A DNA stretch of 64,000 nucleotides from positions 7,068,001-7,132,000 of the forward strand of contig JAUCEF010000005.1 in assembly GCA_033558025.1 (NCBI GenBank). The letters run 5' to 3'. The notes under the pieces were generated by a model. The model did not search any database, was not told where the DNA came from, and saw nothing but the letters and a program-made list of their open reading frames with translations. The position numbers and the translations under genes are program-made. Positions 10,695 through 21,303 of the stretch are shown here, piece after piece; position 1 is the stretch's first letter, and each line of letters begins with the position of its first letter. This DNA comes from Phytophthora sp. 'mugwort' (Eukaryota; Oomycota; Peronosporomycetes; Peronosporales; Peronosporaceae).

Positions 10695-11597
10695 ATGACA
10701 CCGCTAGAATACCGTTGGGCGCACGCCGTCAACTCCAATGCCTTGCTAGCGTCCGTACAGCATCAGATACGGGAAGCTGAGTTGCGGCACTTCGTCACGC
10801 CGGACTTCGTCAATGCCATTGAGGCCGACATCATCTGGGGCGAGGCCAAGCAGACTCCCGTCATGGGCCACCCGCCTGCCACGGACGGAAACTTAACCTT
10901 TGCACACTTCACGAGCGCCATGTTGGGACTCGCTGGAATTTTCCAGAGCTCGACGTCGAGCAAAGAGACACCGTTAATTGTGAAGTTCGACTTTAAAAAC
11001 AGTCGCGCGTTCGAGAGGTCGTCGGAAGCGCTGGCCAAATTCGTGGCGGAGTATCCTTTCACCAAGGGCGTCTTCATTAACGCTGACATTCTGCCGGGTC
11101 CTGCGAACTCGAATGACGTGGCTTTTGATGCTGAAACGTTCTTGAATCAGGTCCATGAGCTTGGTGAGCGTGATGGAGGAAAACACCGTCACAAACTTGT
11201 GCTTTCGCTGGGGTGGACAACAGCGAACACCACTGAGGAAGAGATCCATCGAGAATACACTTCGGCTATGGTCGATGACATGCTGCGTATGTTAAAGCCG
11301 TATGGAAACAGCGTCGCCGTGACGTTTCCGCTACGCGCGACTAGTGTGCGCAAGTCCTGGCCTGCGTTGCGCTCGCTGCTTGGATCAGCGAACTACGGTT
11401 TCACGCTCTGGTGGGCTATCTCTCAGATCTCGGACGAGGAGCTGGAGTGGATGTTTTCAACGCTGGAGCTTAGAACTCATGAAGATGGCACTGGGGGCCA
11501 AACAATGTACGCTGAACGAACCTTTTACGACATCAGGGGCTTCGAAAGTTTTATGGCGAAACGTGGATACTCACCGTCTACAAAGCTGCGAAACTGA
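10695..11597 (+). CDS. FAM151/menorin-like protein
   Basis: A 300-residue single-exon protein resembling FAM151 (DUF2181, menorin) proteins, distant relatives of glycerophosphodiester phosphodiesterases. Diagnostic parts are NAIEADIIWG, PVMGHPPATDGNLT, IVKFDFKN and GVFINADILPGP; the family has the matching run AIEADV, HPP, LKLDFK and WLNADIL. Acidic residues and the His are those that would sit at a metal site in the GDPD-like barrel. No signal peptide or membrane segment is visible, unlike metazoan menorin (membrane-bound), so it probably stays inside the cell. Its biochemical activity is unknown. The start is the first ATG of the frame, and the family match begins about 40 residues later. 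It is convergent with the JmjC gene. Confidence 0.75.
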   Translation: MTPLEYRWAHAVNSNALLASVQHQIREAELRHFVTPDFVNAIEADIIWGEAKQTPVMGHPPATDGNLTFAHFTSAMLGLAGIFQSSTSSKETPLIVKFDFKNSRAFERSSEALAKFVAEYPFTKGVFINADILPGPANSNDVAFDAETFLNQVHELGERDGGKHRHKLVLSLGWTTANTTEEEIHREYTSAMVDDMLRMLKPYGNSVAVTFPLRATSVRKSWPALRSLLGSANYGFTLWWAISQISDEELEWMFSTLELRTHEDGTGGQTMYAERTFYDIRGFESFMAKRGYSPSTKLRN

Positions 11598-11828
11598 GGG
11601 ATCACTGAAACGAACGCTTCAAGTTGCTGAGGTCCCAACCCATGCTGAAGCGCTGCAAGCTATATGCACGCTGTATCATGTATAAACTGCATGTTGTTCG
11701 TGTATTACAATATCTATTGGCTAGCCGACAACCTGATGGCGCTTCGATTGTCCAATTCTTCCAGTTGTATATACTGTATGGAACCTGCCCGGTCCACCAA
11801 AGCATTCAAAAGCCATCTTGGATGAATC

Positions 11829-14041
11829 CTACGCTCTCACGGAGGTTCCGTTTTGTTTAATGACGAAATAGTTGCCACTCGTGGTCGAGTGCGCGCCACT
11901 GCCGATCTGCGGTTGACTATCGTGCTCTACAGCAACTTGAGCTTTCAGGGCACGCATCTTCGTCTGCACGCGACGAATGGCGTATCGCAGTTCAGCCGTG
12001 CTTACCCACTGCAGCAACGTGCGCTTCGTCATCGAACAGCTACACATTTCTTTCGCATGCCTCAGACATGACAACCGGTTTGGATTACACGAGCAAATGA
12101 CCCCTGAAAAGAACACGTTGTGCTTGCACCGAAAACATTGCCGCACGTCGTCTACCTCCATCGATTGCTCATCCAACATGACGTCGCCACTCAGCTCCTC
12201 GACATTTTCCAGTCCGTCGGCAAGGAAAACTTTCTTATAGTTCCGCTCCTCATGAAATAGCCGTCGCAACTCCTTTAGCAGGATCTCGCAGTCTGTGACC
12301 GAGTACTCACCAAGGTTTTGCGTCGATCCGAAGTGGAATACGAATCGATCATGCGAGAAGATCGAAAGACGTCCGTACATGCGATACATCTCGACGCACT
12401 CTCTTCCAAAGTCGATCCAGTTGGGTAATACAAAGTTTACTGCTTCATTGCAGTTAAAGCCTTCGCTGAAGCCGCCATGATATGCCTTGGGAAAAGTCAG
12501 GATGATTTCACCGGGCTGCTGCACTAGAGTGAACACTTTCACACCGCGATCCTGCAAGGCCGATGGTGGCACCATAGTGGTCAAGTGAAGAAGCAAGTCA
12601 GGGTTCTGTTGAAACCGTTCGGGCACTTGCGTTCTCATCACTGCCTCAAACTTCTCAGCATCTGAGGATGGAATCCCGTACCACCGTTTCTTGGCGCCCA
12701 TGTGCTGGTAGTTAATGCTAGACATGTAATTGTCTTCAGCGTGCCAGCAGAACGAGGCAAACAACATACCGCAGTACAGCCACGGCACGTTGATGCCATT
12801 GATTGCGGCATCCAAGTGTCGGAGCAGAGAGCCGTACGCGTCCGGGAAGTTGTTCAGGTTCCATCCCGTATTTCGGTAGTACTCTGGGTTTGTGAAATCA
12901 ATCGTTTCTTTTCCTATGAGTACCAGAATGAAAAGCATCAGAGGCAGCAACTACAGACACGTTCTCTGGGGTTCACTCGCCGTACCTTTCGTCGCCTGAG
13001 ACGCAAACCGCTTCGCCAAGCGAAGAAACCCACTGCCCACCTGCGCAATGTCTAGGTCATTAGCATATTCCACCTGCATGACAAGGCATCACATCCCCAC
13101 TTAACGTCACAATAACACAGAGTCTACAATAATTGTAATGCAAATTACCTCGACACTCGGCTCTCCTGTCTGGATGATCCGCCAATACTCGTGCTCAATT
13201 TCATCCGACGTCGTTGTATCCGGGTCTAATCCTTTCGATTGGAACCACCGATCCCGGAACGCATCCGCGCTTGCACGGAACGATTTGAACGTGTGCGACC
13301 GCCCGTCGCCGTAAGCGCGTCCTTCCTGCAGTCGTCCAAACAGCATCCATTTTTTTTGCATTATGACAACCAGCATTGCCCTTTTTTATAGAGCAACCCA
13401 CCGACCTGCAACTCGTGAATCTTCTGCTTTCTCGTGTCGAATTGCACGCGCTCGTCCTCAAAATCGATCGCGAACTGGGGATTCCATCCGCGCGGCGGCA
13501 CAATCTTGCAGATACCCGTGCGTGACGCTTCCTGTTCAATACTACAAAGCACAAGAATTGATAATATTATAATACATCCAAAAGGTAACTAAAAACAATC
13601 TAAAATCGGCAATAAATAGTACAAATCCTGCCAAAACAAATCTACCGCCACGCACCTGGCAATGTACTTAATCGGATCGGCGAACTGCTCCCTGGTCGGG
13701 TGAAACTCGGCGCCCAGTGGCAGCGGTGTCGCCTGCACCATCTTGGTCTCCACGACGGACTTGACTAACGCCAACTTCAACATCTTCCTTGCCTCGCGTC
13801 GGGAATCTGAGTCGGACTCAAATTCTGAGTCCGACTTGCGCTTGTTTTTGCAACACCCACTCTGCCGAGATGTACCGCTGGGACTGGTACCGACGCGCCG
13901 TTGTCGCTGACTATCGGCATGTCGTCGTAGCAGCTCGCCGGGAGGAGAAGAGACCGACTCGCGACTATCGAGCGAGGTCGACGGCGACGCCGGCTGCGCG
14001 CCAAGTTGCCTCGACTTGGCGTGGATAGAACGATTTGCCAT
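11829..14041 (-). CDS. JmjN-JmjC-C5HC2 histone lysine demethylase (KDM5-like)
   Basis: Five exons give 623 residues: 13656-14041, 13406-13541, 13149-13325, 12986-13073 and 11829-12913; all phases close. JmjN lies near residues 100-145 (PIKYIASIEQEA, CKIVPPRGWNP, with the Ser codon split by intron 1). JmjC has the Fe(II) ligands His320 and Glu322 (WHAED) and His408 (AYHGGF), with a Lys next to RWYGIP. A C5HC2 zinc finger begins at Cys522 (CFRCKH). These are 2-oxoglutarate/iron dioxygenases that demethylate histone lysines, in this subfamily mostly H3K4. Unlike animal KDM5 there is no ARID or PHD finger, so it resembles compact plant JMJ14-type enzymes without the FYR part. The N-terminal 90 residues are Ser/Arg/Lys-rich and likely carry a nuclear signal. 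It is head-to-head with the MULE-type gene, 257 bp apart. Confidence 0.85.
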
Positions 14042-14298
14042 GGTTTTACAGTGGAAAAAGCCGGCAAAAATAATGAAATCGAAGGCGACTCGAGGGCGCC
14101 GGTTGTGTGTCGCTTGACTGTGGCAGAGTACCGAAATGCCAGAAAAACGGTCAACACCGACAAGAGCCAAGGGTAAAGTAACAGGTTTGACGGGTTTTAG
14201 CCCGCATTTCGTCGAATTGTAAGACGCAAAGAGGAATTTTTCAATTATAAACGAAGCCCCCACTTGGGCCTCCCATATTGGCACCCGAGCCATCGAAA

Positions 14299-16293
14299 AT
14301 GCAGGCCGTCAGCACTTCAACCGCCAATCAGTCGACGAACGCGCTCGCCATTACCGCGGCCGTAAGCGCGGAGGATGTCGCGATCGCAGCCATGACGGGG
14401 ACGGGCTGCAGCGTTCCAGCGCTGGTCACGGGGGTGGAGAAGCAGGCTACCGGCAATGCACTGGATGCAGTGCCAACACCTGAGACTGACGAGCCCAAGA
14501 AGAAGCGCAGGAAGGCGCTGCGCACAGTCGAGAGCACCATGCAGCAGCAACGCGCGAACGTGAAGCTCAAGTCTGGTGCCGAAATGACGCTCCAGGTGCG
14601 ACAGCACTTTGAGGACCGCACGCAGGCCAAAGAGTATATCCAGGACTTTGCGCTGGCCCAGGGCAAGCGGGCAAGACTGGACCCCAAGACGAGTGGGGGT
14701 AAGAACTTTACCTTCGTCTGCAACAGCCAGACACCATGCAACTTCGTGGTACGTGTATGCAAGTACAAGAGTTCGAACCTCTCGGGCCACTTCTACGTGA
14801 GCTCGTTCAACGCCAACCATGGGCCGGAGTGCACAGGAACGGAAGCGGTGACCACGCGTCAGGTGGTGAACCATCTGATGAACGCTAACGCGGCGCTGAG
14901 TTCGGTGAAAAAGCTGTCGGGCCCGAGTGTTCGTGCAATTGTCCAGGCCCAGGACGGCATCACAGTACCTTCGCGCATGGCGTACAGAGCCAAACAAGAG
15001 GTCGCAGGCAACATTTTGAAAGATGTTGTGATGGGCATCCAGAAGCTCGAGTCGTTGCTGATTCAGTTCCAGCAGCTTAACCCATCGGCCAAACTGAAGA
15101 CCGAAGTCGATCAGTGGTCGCACGAGTTCAAACGTGCATTCCTGATGCTGCCGCACGCGCCGCTTCTCCAGCGCCACAGCATGCGAATCCTGGGTCTCGA
15201 TGGGCTAGACATGGCTCATACAAGTAATTATCAAGGCACGTTCCTGGAGCTTGTGACCAAGGATGGGAATAACGATATCTGCACGTTGGCTGTTGCTCTT
15301 TGTGACAGCAAAAGTGTCGACAACTTCACATGGTTTTTCCAGGGATGTCTCGACGGAGGGTTATCCTTGGACGTGCCAATGTTTTGCGATCGATCGCCTG
15401 CGTTAGTGCGTGCAGCCGAGCTATTTTCCGGTGCTTCGCCCATTTTGATTCAGTGCACTGCGCACCTTATTCGTACCATGGAGAACACGTTCAAGACGAC
15501 TCTCAGACGAAACCTGAACCAGTTTGTGTGGCGCGCCCAGGCCGCCGACACGCGGGATGAATTTGACGCAATCATTAACTCACTCGGCCTGGTGGACTCG
15601 CGTGCAGCCGAGTACCTCCGTGTTATGGACCCAGAAACGTGGGCGAAGCATTGCTTCGTTAAGCGGCATGCTCTTTACGGCTGGCAGACGACGAACTTGT
15701 CCGAGTCGGAGAACCCGTCTGTCAAAGTGACGAGAATGTTGCCGCCGTTCGACTTCTTTCAGGGGTACATGGAGCGCAGCATGGGCGACCTCTACGAGCG
15801 TAAGATCGGAGGCAAGGACTGGTTGCAAGCGGGCCGTGTTCTCACCTTGTACGCGGAGAAGATTATCGAGGAGCAGCACCTGGAGGCCGCTGCATGTTGC
15901 GTCTCTCCTAGCGACGGCGACACGGGCACAGCGTATGTATGGGACGCTCGCAGCCCTATTGCCAAGAAGCGCCGCGTCAATCTGAGTGCGAAGGCGTGTT
16001 CGTGCCCGTACCGCGACCAACACGGACTGCCGTGCAAGCACCTGTATGCTGCACTCGTGTTCTTCAATAAGAGCGGAGGCTCGTGGGACCTCGTGCAGCT
16101 CTGCCATTCTGTGTACACAGTGGCCAGCTACACACAGGCGTATGGTCCGCTGGTGGAACCGGTGCAGATTCCTGTGGATGAGGAACTGGTGCGCAATGAC
16201 ACCATTCAGATGAAGCCGACGGCCACGAAGCGGTGTTCGCTTTGCAAGACGCTTGGTCACAATAAGCGGAAATGCACCGCGTTGGAGGTTTGA
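14299..16293 (+). CDS. Intact MULE-type transposase with SWIM and zinc knuckle
   Basis: A 664-residue uninterrupted protein with the layout of Mutator-like transposases. An N-terminal FLYWCH/FAR1-like Cys region (FVCNSQTPCNFVVRV) is followed by the RNaseH-fold core: first Asp near residue 300 (LGLDGLDMAH), second Asp near 363 (MFCDRSPAL), the C-x2-H (IQCTAH) and the Glu near 468 (LSESENPS). A SWIM finger lies near 565-581 (CSCPYRDQ, PCKHLY). The C terminus is a CCHC knuckle (CSLCKTLGHNKRKC). All catalytic positions appear present. The first ATG is 14299; a TTG lies upstream in frame. I found no terminal inverted repeats close by, and the gene sits between ordinary genes, so it may be a host-recruited MULE derivative; a young element with distant ends is the alternative. 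Confidence 0.75.
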   Translation: MQAVSTSTANQSTNALAITAAVSAEDVAIAAMTGTGCSVPALVTGVEKQATGNALDAVPTPETDEPKKKRRKALRTVESTMQQQRANVKLKSGAEMTLQVRQHFEDRTQAKEYIQDFALAQGKRARLDPKTSGGKNFTFVCNSQTPCNFVVRVCKYKSSNLSGHFYVSSFNANHGPECTGTEAVTTRQVVNHLMNANAALSSVKKLSGPSVRAIVQAQDGITVPSRMAYRAKQEVAGNILKDVVMGIQKLESLLIQFQQLNPSAKLKTEVDQWSHEFKRAFLMLPHAPLLQRHSMRILGLDGLDMAHTSNYQGTFLELVTKDGNNDICTLAVALCDSKSVDNFTWFFQGCLDGGLSLDVPMFCDRSPALVRAAELFSGASPILIQCTAHLIRTMENTFKTTLRRNLNQFVWRAQAADTRDEFDAIINSLGLVDSRAAEYLRVMDPETWAKHCFVKRHALYGWQTTNLSESENPSVKVTRMLPPFDFFQGYMERSMGDLYERKIGGKDWLQAGRVLTLYAEKIIEEQHLEAAACCVSPSDGDTGTAYVWDARSPIAKKRRVNLSAKACSCPYRDQHGLPCKHLYAALVFFNKSGGSWDLVQLCHSVYTVASYTQAYGPLVEPVQIPVDEELVRNDTIQMKPTATKRCSLCKTLGHNKRKCTALEV

Positions 16294-16691
16294 GTCGACT
16301 AAAACTGTGGGTCATTTGTCAATACATGTAGCAATTGCGATTCCTGTAGCACTTTTAACTTCATTCCTCGTGGCAGTTTAGAGCTGTGCTAAGCCAGCCC
16401 CGCTTCAACATGGGTTGGTTTTCGGCCAATGTTAAAATACCATATGCCGGTTTTCTTGATATTTGTATGCTTGACAGTTCACCTCTGGGTTGACTTTTGA
16501 CCAATCGCAGAGCGTAGTCTCGACGGTTGGGACCTGTCTTCGATCTTTTCCATCGAAAATAACGTTTCGGCGCATATTGAGCGCCAGTCAAAGATTTGGC
16601 AGTTGGCGCCAACTTGAGGGGCTCCAAAGTCGCACCTCACATCGAGATCCGCTGGCTTGAGAGCAGCAGACCCGCGAGCGGACTAATCACG
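16294..16691. other. Intergenic region upstream of the Myb gene
   Basis: No gene is supported. It should hold the 3' end of the MULE-type gene and the promoter and leader of the Myb gene. I see no clear Inr+FPR match. Confidence 0.4.
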
Positions 16692-17723
16692 ATGCAAAGC
16701 TCACAGACCTCTACCAGCAACAACAGCAGCATTCATCTCGAACAGCAACAGACTCCAATGCGCCGCAAGGAGCGCAAGCCCGTGTGCAAGTGGACGGAGA
16801 AGGAGGATCTCATGATGCTCAAGCTCGTGCAAAAGTATGGCACGCGCCACTGGACCGTCATCGGCACCAAGCTGCCTGGGCGCAACGGCAAGCAGTGTCG
16901 CGAAAGGTACTGTAGTAATCGTTCTCAGATGTGTACTATTGAGATTTGCATGCTAACTGTTGCTGCATTGTGGACACTTTTCAGGTGGCACAACCAGCTT
17001 GACCCAGCGATCCGCAAAGAGCCATGGACGGCCGACGAAGAGCGCATCCTTAAGGAATTACACGACAAGTTTGGCAACAAGTGGGCGGAGATCGCCAAGC
17101 TGCTGCCCGGCAGAACGGATAATGCTATTAAGAACCACTGGAATTCCAGCAAGCGTCGCCTCAAGCGCGGTGTCACGCCCATGGCGGCCTCGCAACGCAA
17201 ACGCCGCGACAGCTCTGGCTCGGAGGGCATCTCCAGTGGAGAATGTTCAGAGATGCCGTCGCCCGTATCAGTCGTGGTCAACGAGGTCAGCTCGCTCAAC
17301 ACGTTTTTCACGGACCAAGTTGACTTTACGAGTCCCTACTCGAACAACTTTTTACCATCGCCGCTTGCCATTCAGACTGCTCAGATTGGCAGCCCGCATA
17401 GCACTTTATGCTGGACACCGACGGACGTGATGACGTACAACCGTCTGAACGCCGTGTGGGGCATCCCCGCGATGCCCAACTGGGTCTCCCCAGGTCTAAA
17501 CAACCCTCTCAGCACAGCCACCACGATCGAGCCCAGGAGCACCAAGCTGGCGTCCGACCGGGCTCCTGTCATGAACGGCAAGCGCCTCTTAGACGACACG
17601 ACCGAAGCCAACGAGAAGCACCCGCCATTCAAGCCGGAGATGAAGAAACTAAAGAAGGACGACCCGTCACTGGAGATCCTCGCGAATGCAGCGCTGTTGC
17701 AGTCTATCGGGCACGCAGTGTAG
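16692..17723 (+). CDS. R2R3 Myb transcription factor (c-Myb type)
   Basis: Two exons (16692-16906, 16985-17723; 78-bp intron) give 317 residues. After a Gln/Ser-rich start come two Myb repeats. R2 lies near 32-80 ([36 protein letters not shown] across the intron). R3 follows ([37 protein letters not shown]). The recognition helices KQCRERW and NAIKNHW are those of c-Myb, which binds an AACNG core, so this is a nuclear DNA-binding regulator. The tail is Ser/Pro-rich with no recognised domain. Without splicing the frame stays open through the intron, which would insert 26 residues into R2 and destroy it; this supports the intron. The ATG at 16692 is the first in frame. Confidence 0.9.
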   Translation: MQSSQTSTSNNSSIHLEQQQTPMRRKERKPVCKWTEKEDLMMLKLVQKYGTRHWTVIGTKLPGRNGKQCRERYCSNRSQMCTIEICMLTVAALWTLFRWHNQLDPAIRKEPWTADEERILKELHDKFGNKWAEIAKLLPGRTDNAIKNHWNSSKRRLKRGVTPMAASQRKRRDSSGSEGISSGECSEMPSPVSVVVNEVSSLNTFFTDQVDFTSPYSNNFLPSPLAIQTAQIGSPHSTLCWTPTDVMTYNRLNAVWGIPAMPNWVSPGLNNPLSTATTIEPRSTKLASDRAPVMNGKRLLDDTTEANEKHPPFKPEMKKLKKDDPSLEILANAALLQSIGHAV

Positions 17724-18188
17724 GTGCCGCAGTTGTCGTCAAAGGCTAAGCATGCGTTACGTTCGTATTTGTTCGTCGGCGGCCATCTTTCTATTGTATC
17801 ATTGGGCATTGATATTAAGTTAGTAAACTTTTTAATGGAATTTTTATCGCACGCATGTGTTAATTGCAGTTGGGCCTCACATTGAAGTTCGTATACGTAG
17901 TGGTATACCCCTCCATTTTGTGCTTGTCCTTCCAGCTCAGTTATCCGTCATCATCCTGCCATACAAAGGGCAACGTCGCGATGCATGTTTATGCGTCGCT
18001 ATACACAGTCTACGTTTGTTGTCGTTTTTGGATTCCAAAATACAAACTCACTTACAAAATCCTGCTTTCCCAAAATAAGACCCCCAAAATTCCGAAAAGT
18101 CTGCGGGTGGTGCGCTCGAAGCGCCTGGGCCTCACACCCGCCCTTCCTCCGCTTCGCACAAGTCGACTCGACCCCCAAGAGCAAGAAG
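17724..18188. other. Intergenic region between Myb and COX7C-like genes
   Basis: No gene supported. Plus-strand frames run into the following small gene but have no family support before the ATG at 18189. Confidence 0.4.
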
Positions 18189-18431
18189 ATGTTCGGCCAG
18201 ATCGTCAAGCAGACTGCGAACAAGATGAACATGGCCGGCCGCCGCGGCATCTCGGCCTCAGCCAAGCGCATGTCCGCTGAGGGCGAACACCACCAGCACC
18301 TGGTGTTCGAGGGCGACTTTTCCAAGCGCCTCGTGCTGGGTCTGACCCTCTTCGTGACCGTGGGCGGCGTGGGCGTGCCCGTGTGCCTGTACCGCTACCA
18401 GAACTGGAAGCACGGCTTCCCGCAGCAGTAA
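18189..18431 (+). CDS. Small mitochondrial inner-membrane protein, COX7C-like
   Basis: An 80-residue protein. The first 27 residues are basic, Ser/Ala-rich and without acidic residues (MFGQIVKQTANKMNMAGRRG), a typical mitochondrial presequence. Then come HLVFEGDFSKR, one membrane segment (LVLGLTLFVTVGGVGVPVCLY) and a short polar end (RYQNWKHGFPQQ). The order of F-E-x-D/K, a single helix with Gly/Pro, then R-x-Q-x-x-K matches cytochrome c oxidase subunit VIIc, a small subunit of complex IV. The similarity is short, so the call is moderate. Longer frames start upstream in the same phase (17985), but the targeting peptide fits only the ATG at 18189. Confidence 0.5.
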   Translation: MFGQIVKQTANKMNMAGRRGISASAKRMSAEGEHHQHLVFEGDFSKRLVLGLTLFVTVGGVGVPVCLYRYQNWKHGFPQQ

Positions 18432-18915
18432 GCCAAGCGACAAGATGACACAGCGCTGAGCAGAGAGCAGTATGGACGGCAGGCAAGGCGACGAACTGAG
18501 CCTGAAGCTGAAAGCTATGGAGACGCTATCATTGAGTTGACGCCGTCTCCGAGCATGCGTTTCGAGCTGACAAAAATATTTTTGGCTCTCCCCCGATCGA
18601 TCACTCTTTGCTACTGTTCTTACGCAGTAGATGAAAGGCGAGTGAGAAGGAGAACCGACGTGAATAATAAAAAAAGCAATGAGAAAAACTGGTGCGAGTA
18701 ATGCATTGCCCTGCGTCCGGGTTATTCTGTTGCCAATTTACGCGTTAAGAGCGAAGACAAACGTGCGGTTCCCGTCGTCCAAGCGTGTCTGTGCTGCCGA
18801 CGAGTTTTTCCCCAGGTACCGCCGAAACGGCACGTCCTGCCAGCCCCATGGTCTCCTCCTGCGAGACTGCTACTGGCAAGAAAAGACGCAACGCCTTCGC
18901 CACTATCCAGTTGCA
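18432..18915. other. Convergent 3' intergenic region
   Basis: Lies between the ends of the COX7C-like gene and the peroxiredoxin gene. No gene supported. It contains AATAATAAAAAAAGC near 18663, a possible polyadenylation signal region for the plus-strand gene. Confidence 0.35.
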
Positions 18916-19826
18916 CTACAGCTCCAGTTTCTTGTCGACGTCACCGTACAGGTGCTGGAAGAAGTCCATTTTATCGACGTGGTCGGTTTTAATGGTCTCG
19001 CCGCCGGGCTTCCAGTTGGCGGGGCACACCTCGTGCGGGTGCGACGCTGCGTATTGGAAGGCCTTGAGGATGCGCAGCGTCTCGTCGACGCTGCGTCCAA
19101 CGGCGTCGTCGTTGATCTGGATGGAGCGGATCGTGCCTTCCGGGTCGATAATGAACAGTCCACGGAGTGCAGCGCCGTACATTTCATCCTCCTCATCCGT
19201 AACCAGCACGCCGTAGTCCTCCGAGATGCGCTTACTGATGTCTGCGACGAGTGGAATGTTCATTTTGCCTAGTCCCCCCTCATTGCGCGGCGTCTTGACC
19301 CAGGCCAAGTGCGTGTGGTGCGAGTCGGTGGAGATGGCTACGACCTCGGCGTTGATGCTGCGGAACTGGTCCACCCTGTCACTGAAGCTCACGATCTCGG
19401 TGGGGCACACGAACGTGAAGTCGAAGGGATAGAAGAAGAGGATGAGCCACTTGCCCTTGTAGTCGCTCAGCGACACCTTTTCGAACTTTTCATTGATCAC
19501 GGCGTTAACGTTGCTGAAATCCGGCGCTGGCTTGCGGGGTGTCACTTTAAAGGCCGAGGATGAGTAGCGGTTCTTCTTCTGGTAGCCTAGCTGCTCCAGC
19601 AACGCCTCCGACACATGGGGGAACTGCACTTCCACACTGCAGCGCCCAGTAGTTAGTCCACAGAGCTCAGTGATCTTTAGTAGAGTATTGATACAAGTTT
19701 GTATCGGCGATGTACCTACCTTTTTTTGCTAGTTGACGAAGCTTCCGCTCTGATGACGGAGACGGAGAGCTGCAGCAAGACTGCGATGAGGAGCAACGTC
19801 AACTGATGGGTCCGCAAACGCAGCAT
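18916..19826 (-). CDS. Secretory-pathway 2-Cys peroxiredoxin (PRDX4-like)
   Basis: Two exons (19720-19826, 18916-19636; 83-bp intron) give 275 residues. Exon 1 encodes a signal peptide ([20 protein letters not shown], ending near SVIRAEA). Exon 2 is a typical 2-Cys peroxiredoxin: peroxidatic Cys113 in FTFVCPTE, resolving Cys240 in [11 protein letters not shown], plus the GGLG loop and a C-terminal helix ending KLEL. The enzyme reduces hydrogen peroxide through an intermolecular disulfide recycled by thioredoxin-like proteins. Signal peptide and length (human PRDX4 is 271) point to the ER or outside. The GGLG loop and long C-terminal helix mark peroxide-sensitive forms. No KDEL-type signal. 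Exon 2 has no ATG at its start, so exon 1 is needed. Divergent from the first FSH hydrolase. Confidence 0.9.
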
Positions 19827-19944
19827 ATTGGCGTGGAGAGGGAGAGGCGGTTGTAGTAAAGTGGGCGGATACTGGTTGCTCGTCAGTTCAAGATCGTATT
19901 GATAGTTCGGTGGTGGGGCTTGTACATTAGCTGACGTCGTCGGT

Positions 19945-19957
19945 GAAAATTGTGTGA
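19945..19957 (-). promoter_or_regulatory. Inr/FPR-like core promoter of the peroxiredoxin
   Basis: The minus strand reads TCACACAATTTTC, an initiator-like TCAC followed by CAATTTTC, the flanking-promoter core of oomycetes. It lies 119 bp before the ATG at 19826, within the 334-bp gap shared with the divergent hydrolase. Confidence 0.45.
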
Positions 19958-20160
19958 CACTAGCTGCTGCCGTGAGCACAGCCTACAGACACTGCTACAA
20001 GGCTTCTGCATGTGTACAGACTGCGCGAACTGTCGTGAGACACTGCCCGGTAATCACCCGCAGCAACTTTCCTAAAAACGATGCGCGTCGGATGAATGAC
20101 GACCACCACGTAGACATTCCTGAAGTTTCTGCTTGGCGTGAACAGTTTGCACCAGCGAAG

Positions 20161-21057
20161 ATGGCTACATTCCGCGTGCTGTGCCTGCACGGCTTCGGCC
20201 AGGACGCCACCAAGTTCCGCAACCGCATCTCATCGCTCCGACGCGCGCTCAAGTCCAGCTTCGACTTCGGTACGCTGTGTGTACTGCAGTTGCGCAGAAT
20301 TAGCGGGGTCGGTGGTGTTGACCTTGTTTTCTGTGTGCTCAATAGTATTTCCTGAGGCTCCGTTCCTGGTGACCAGTTTCCCGAACTCGACGCCCGAAGA
20401 GCAGGCCAAAATGTGCGTGTATTCCGTTGAAGTAATTAGGAAGGAGCTCACTAACTGGTATCTTACTCTGCTTGGTCAACGCAGTGCTGAGGCGGAGCCG
20501 ACGTACAAGTGGTGGGACTTTGAGATCGAGGAGGAAACCGGCAAGCACACGTACGGCCGTGTAGACGAGGCCGTGGAATACCTCGCGGAGTTCGTGCGTA
20601 AGGAAGGCCCCTTCGACGGCATCTTCGGCTTCAGCCAGGGTGGCATGATGGCTAACCTACTCATGCAGCGACAGTGTACGTTTACTCAGACGATTTCTTT
20701 TTCTTCGAGTATTTTACTTGAAACACTGACGAATTTGTGCAACTATTTTGTCTTCTTCTAGGTGCTGAGCCCACCAACTCGCCCTTTTCGTTCAAGTTTG
20801 CTTTGTTCTTTGCTTCGTGCGATCTTGGCGATCCGGTATACAAGACCGAGCAGAAGGTGACCATACCGTCCATTCACTTCATCGGCGAGACCGACGCAAT
20901 CGTTTCGATGGAAAGAGGCCAAAAGCTACTCGAGCTGTACAACAACCCAAAGGTGTTCGTGCACCCTGGCGGTCATTTCATTCCGACCAACAAAGAAGCG
21001 AAGGATGCGCTGCGGGAGTTTGCCCAGGAAATGACGGTGGCTTACGGCTCTAAGTAG
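20161..21057 (+). CDS. FSH-type serine hydrolase, copy 1
   Basis: Four exons (20161-20269, 20346-20412, 20485-20675, 20762-21057) give 220 residues of alpha/beta-hydrolase fold. It begins FRVLCLHGFGQDA, the FSH1/OVCA2 start. The nucleophile is in GFSQGG, the acid in GETDAI and the His in HPGGHFIP, a full Ser-Asp-His triad. FSH proteins are small esterases or thioesterases; the substrate is unknown. Frame is lost without removing each intron, and all four exon joins restore family sequence (VFPEAPF after intron 1, RQCAEPTNSPFSFKFAL after intron 3). It is followed 369 bp later by a paralogue with the same intron positions. No signal peptide, so probably cytosolic. Divergent from the peroxiredoxin gene. 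Confidence 0.88.
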
Positions 21058-21303
21058 AGGTCTTGATGATGGTTATAATAGCAGAAAAAAAGTCCCGTAC
21101 ATCAACATTGGCGTCAATTGCCTGCAACCTCGTCGTCGGTACCACCTACCTGTGCATCACCGATGCGCTGGACGAGTCGTCCACGACTACATCTGCCTGT
21201 TGTTCGGCGAGAGCACGAGTAGCGCTATCGTAGTCGCTAGAGATGTTGCTTTGGACAGGTCCTCGCATTAGTTGAAGTGACGTACTTGACTCTTTCCTGC
21301 GAC

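Noticed and set aside
14317..16260. Long minus-strand open frames opposite the MULE-type gene
   Set aside because: Antisense shadows; the plus strand has full MULE domain order.
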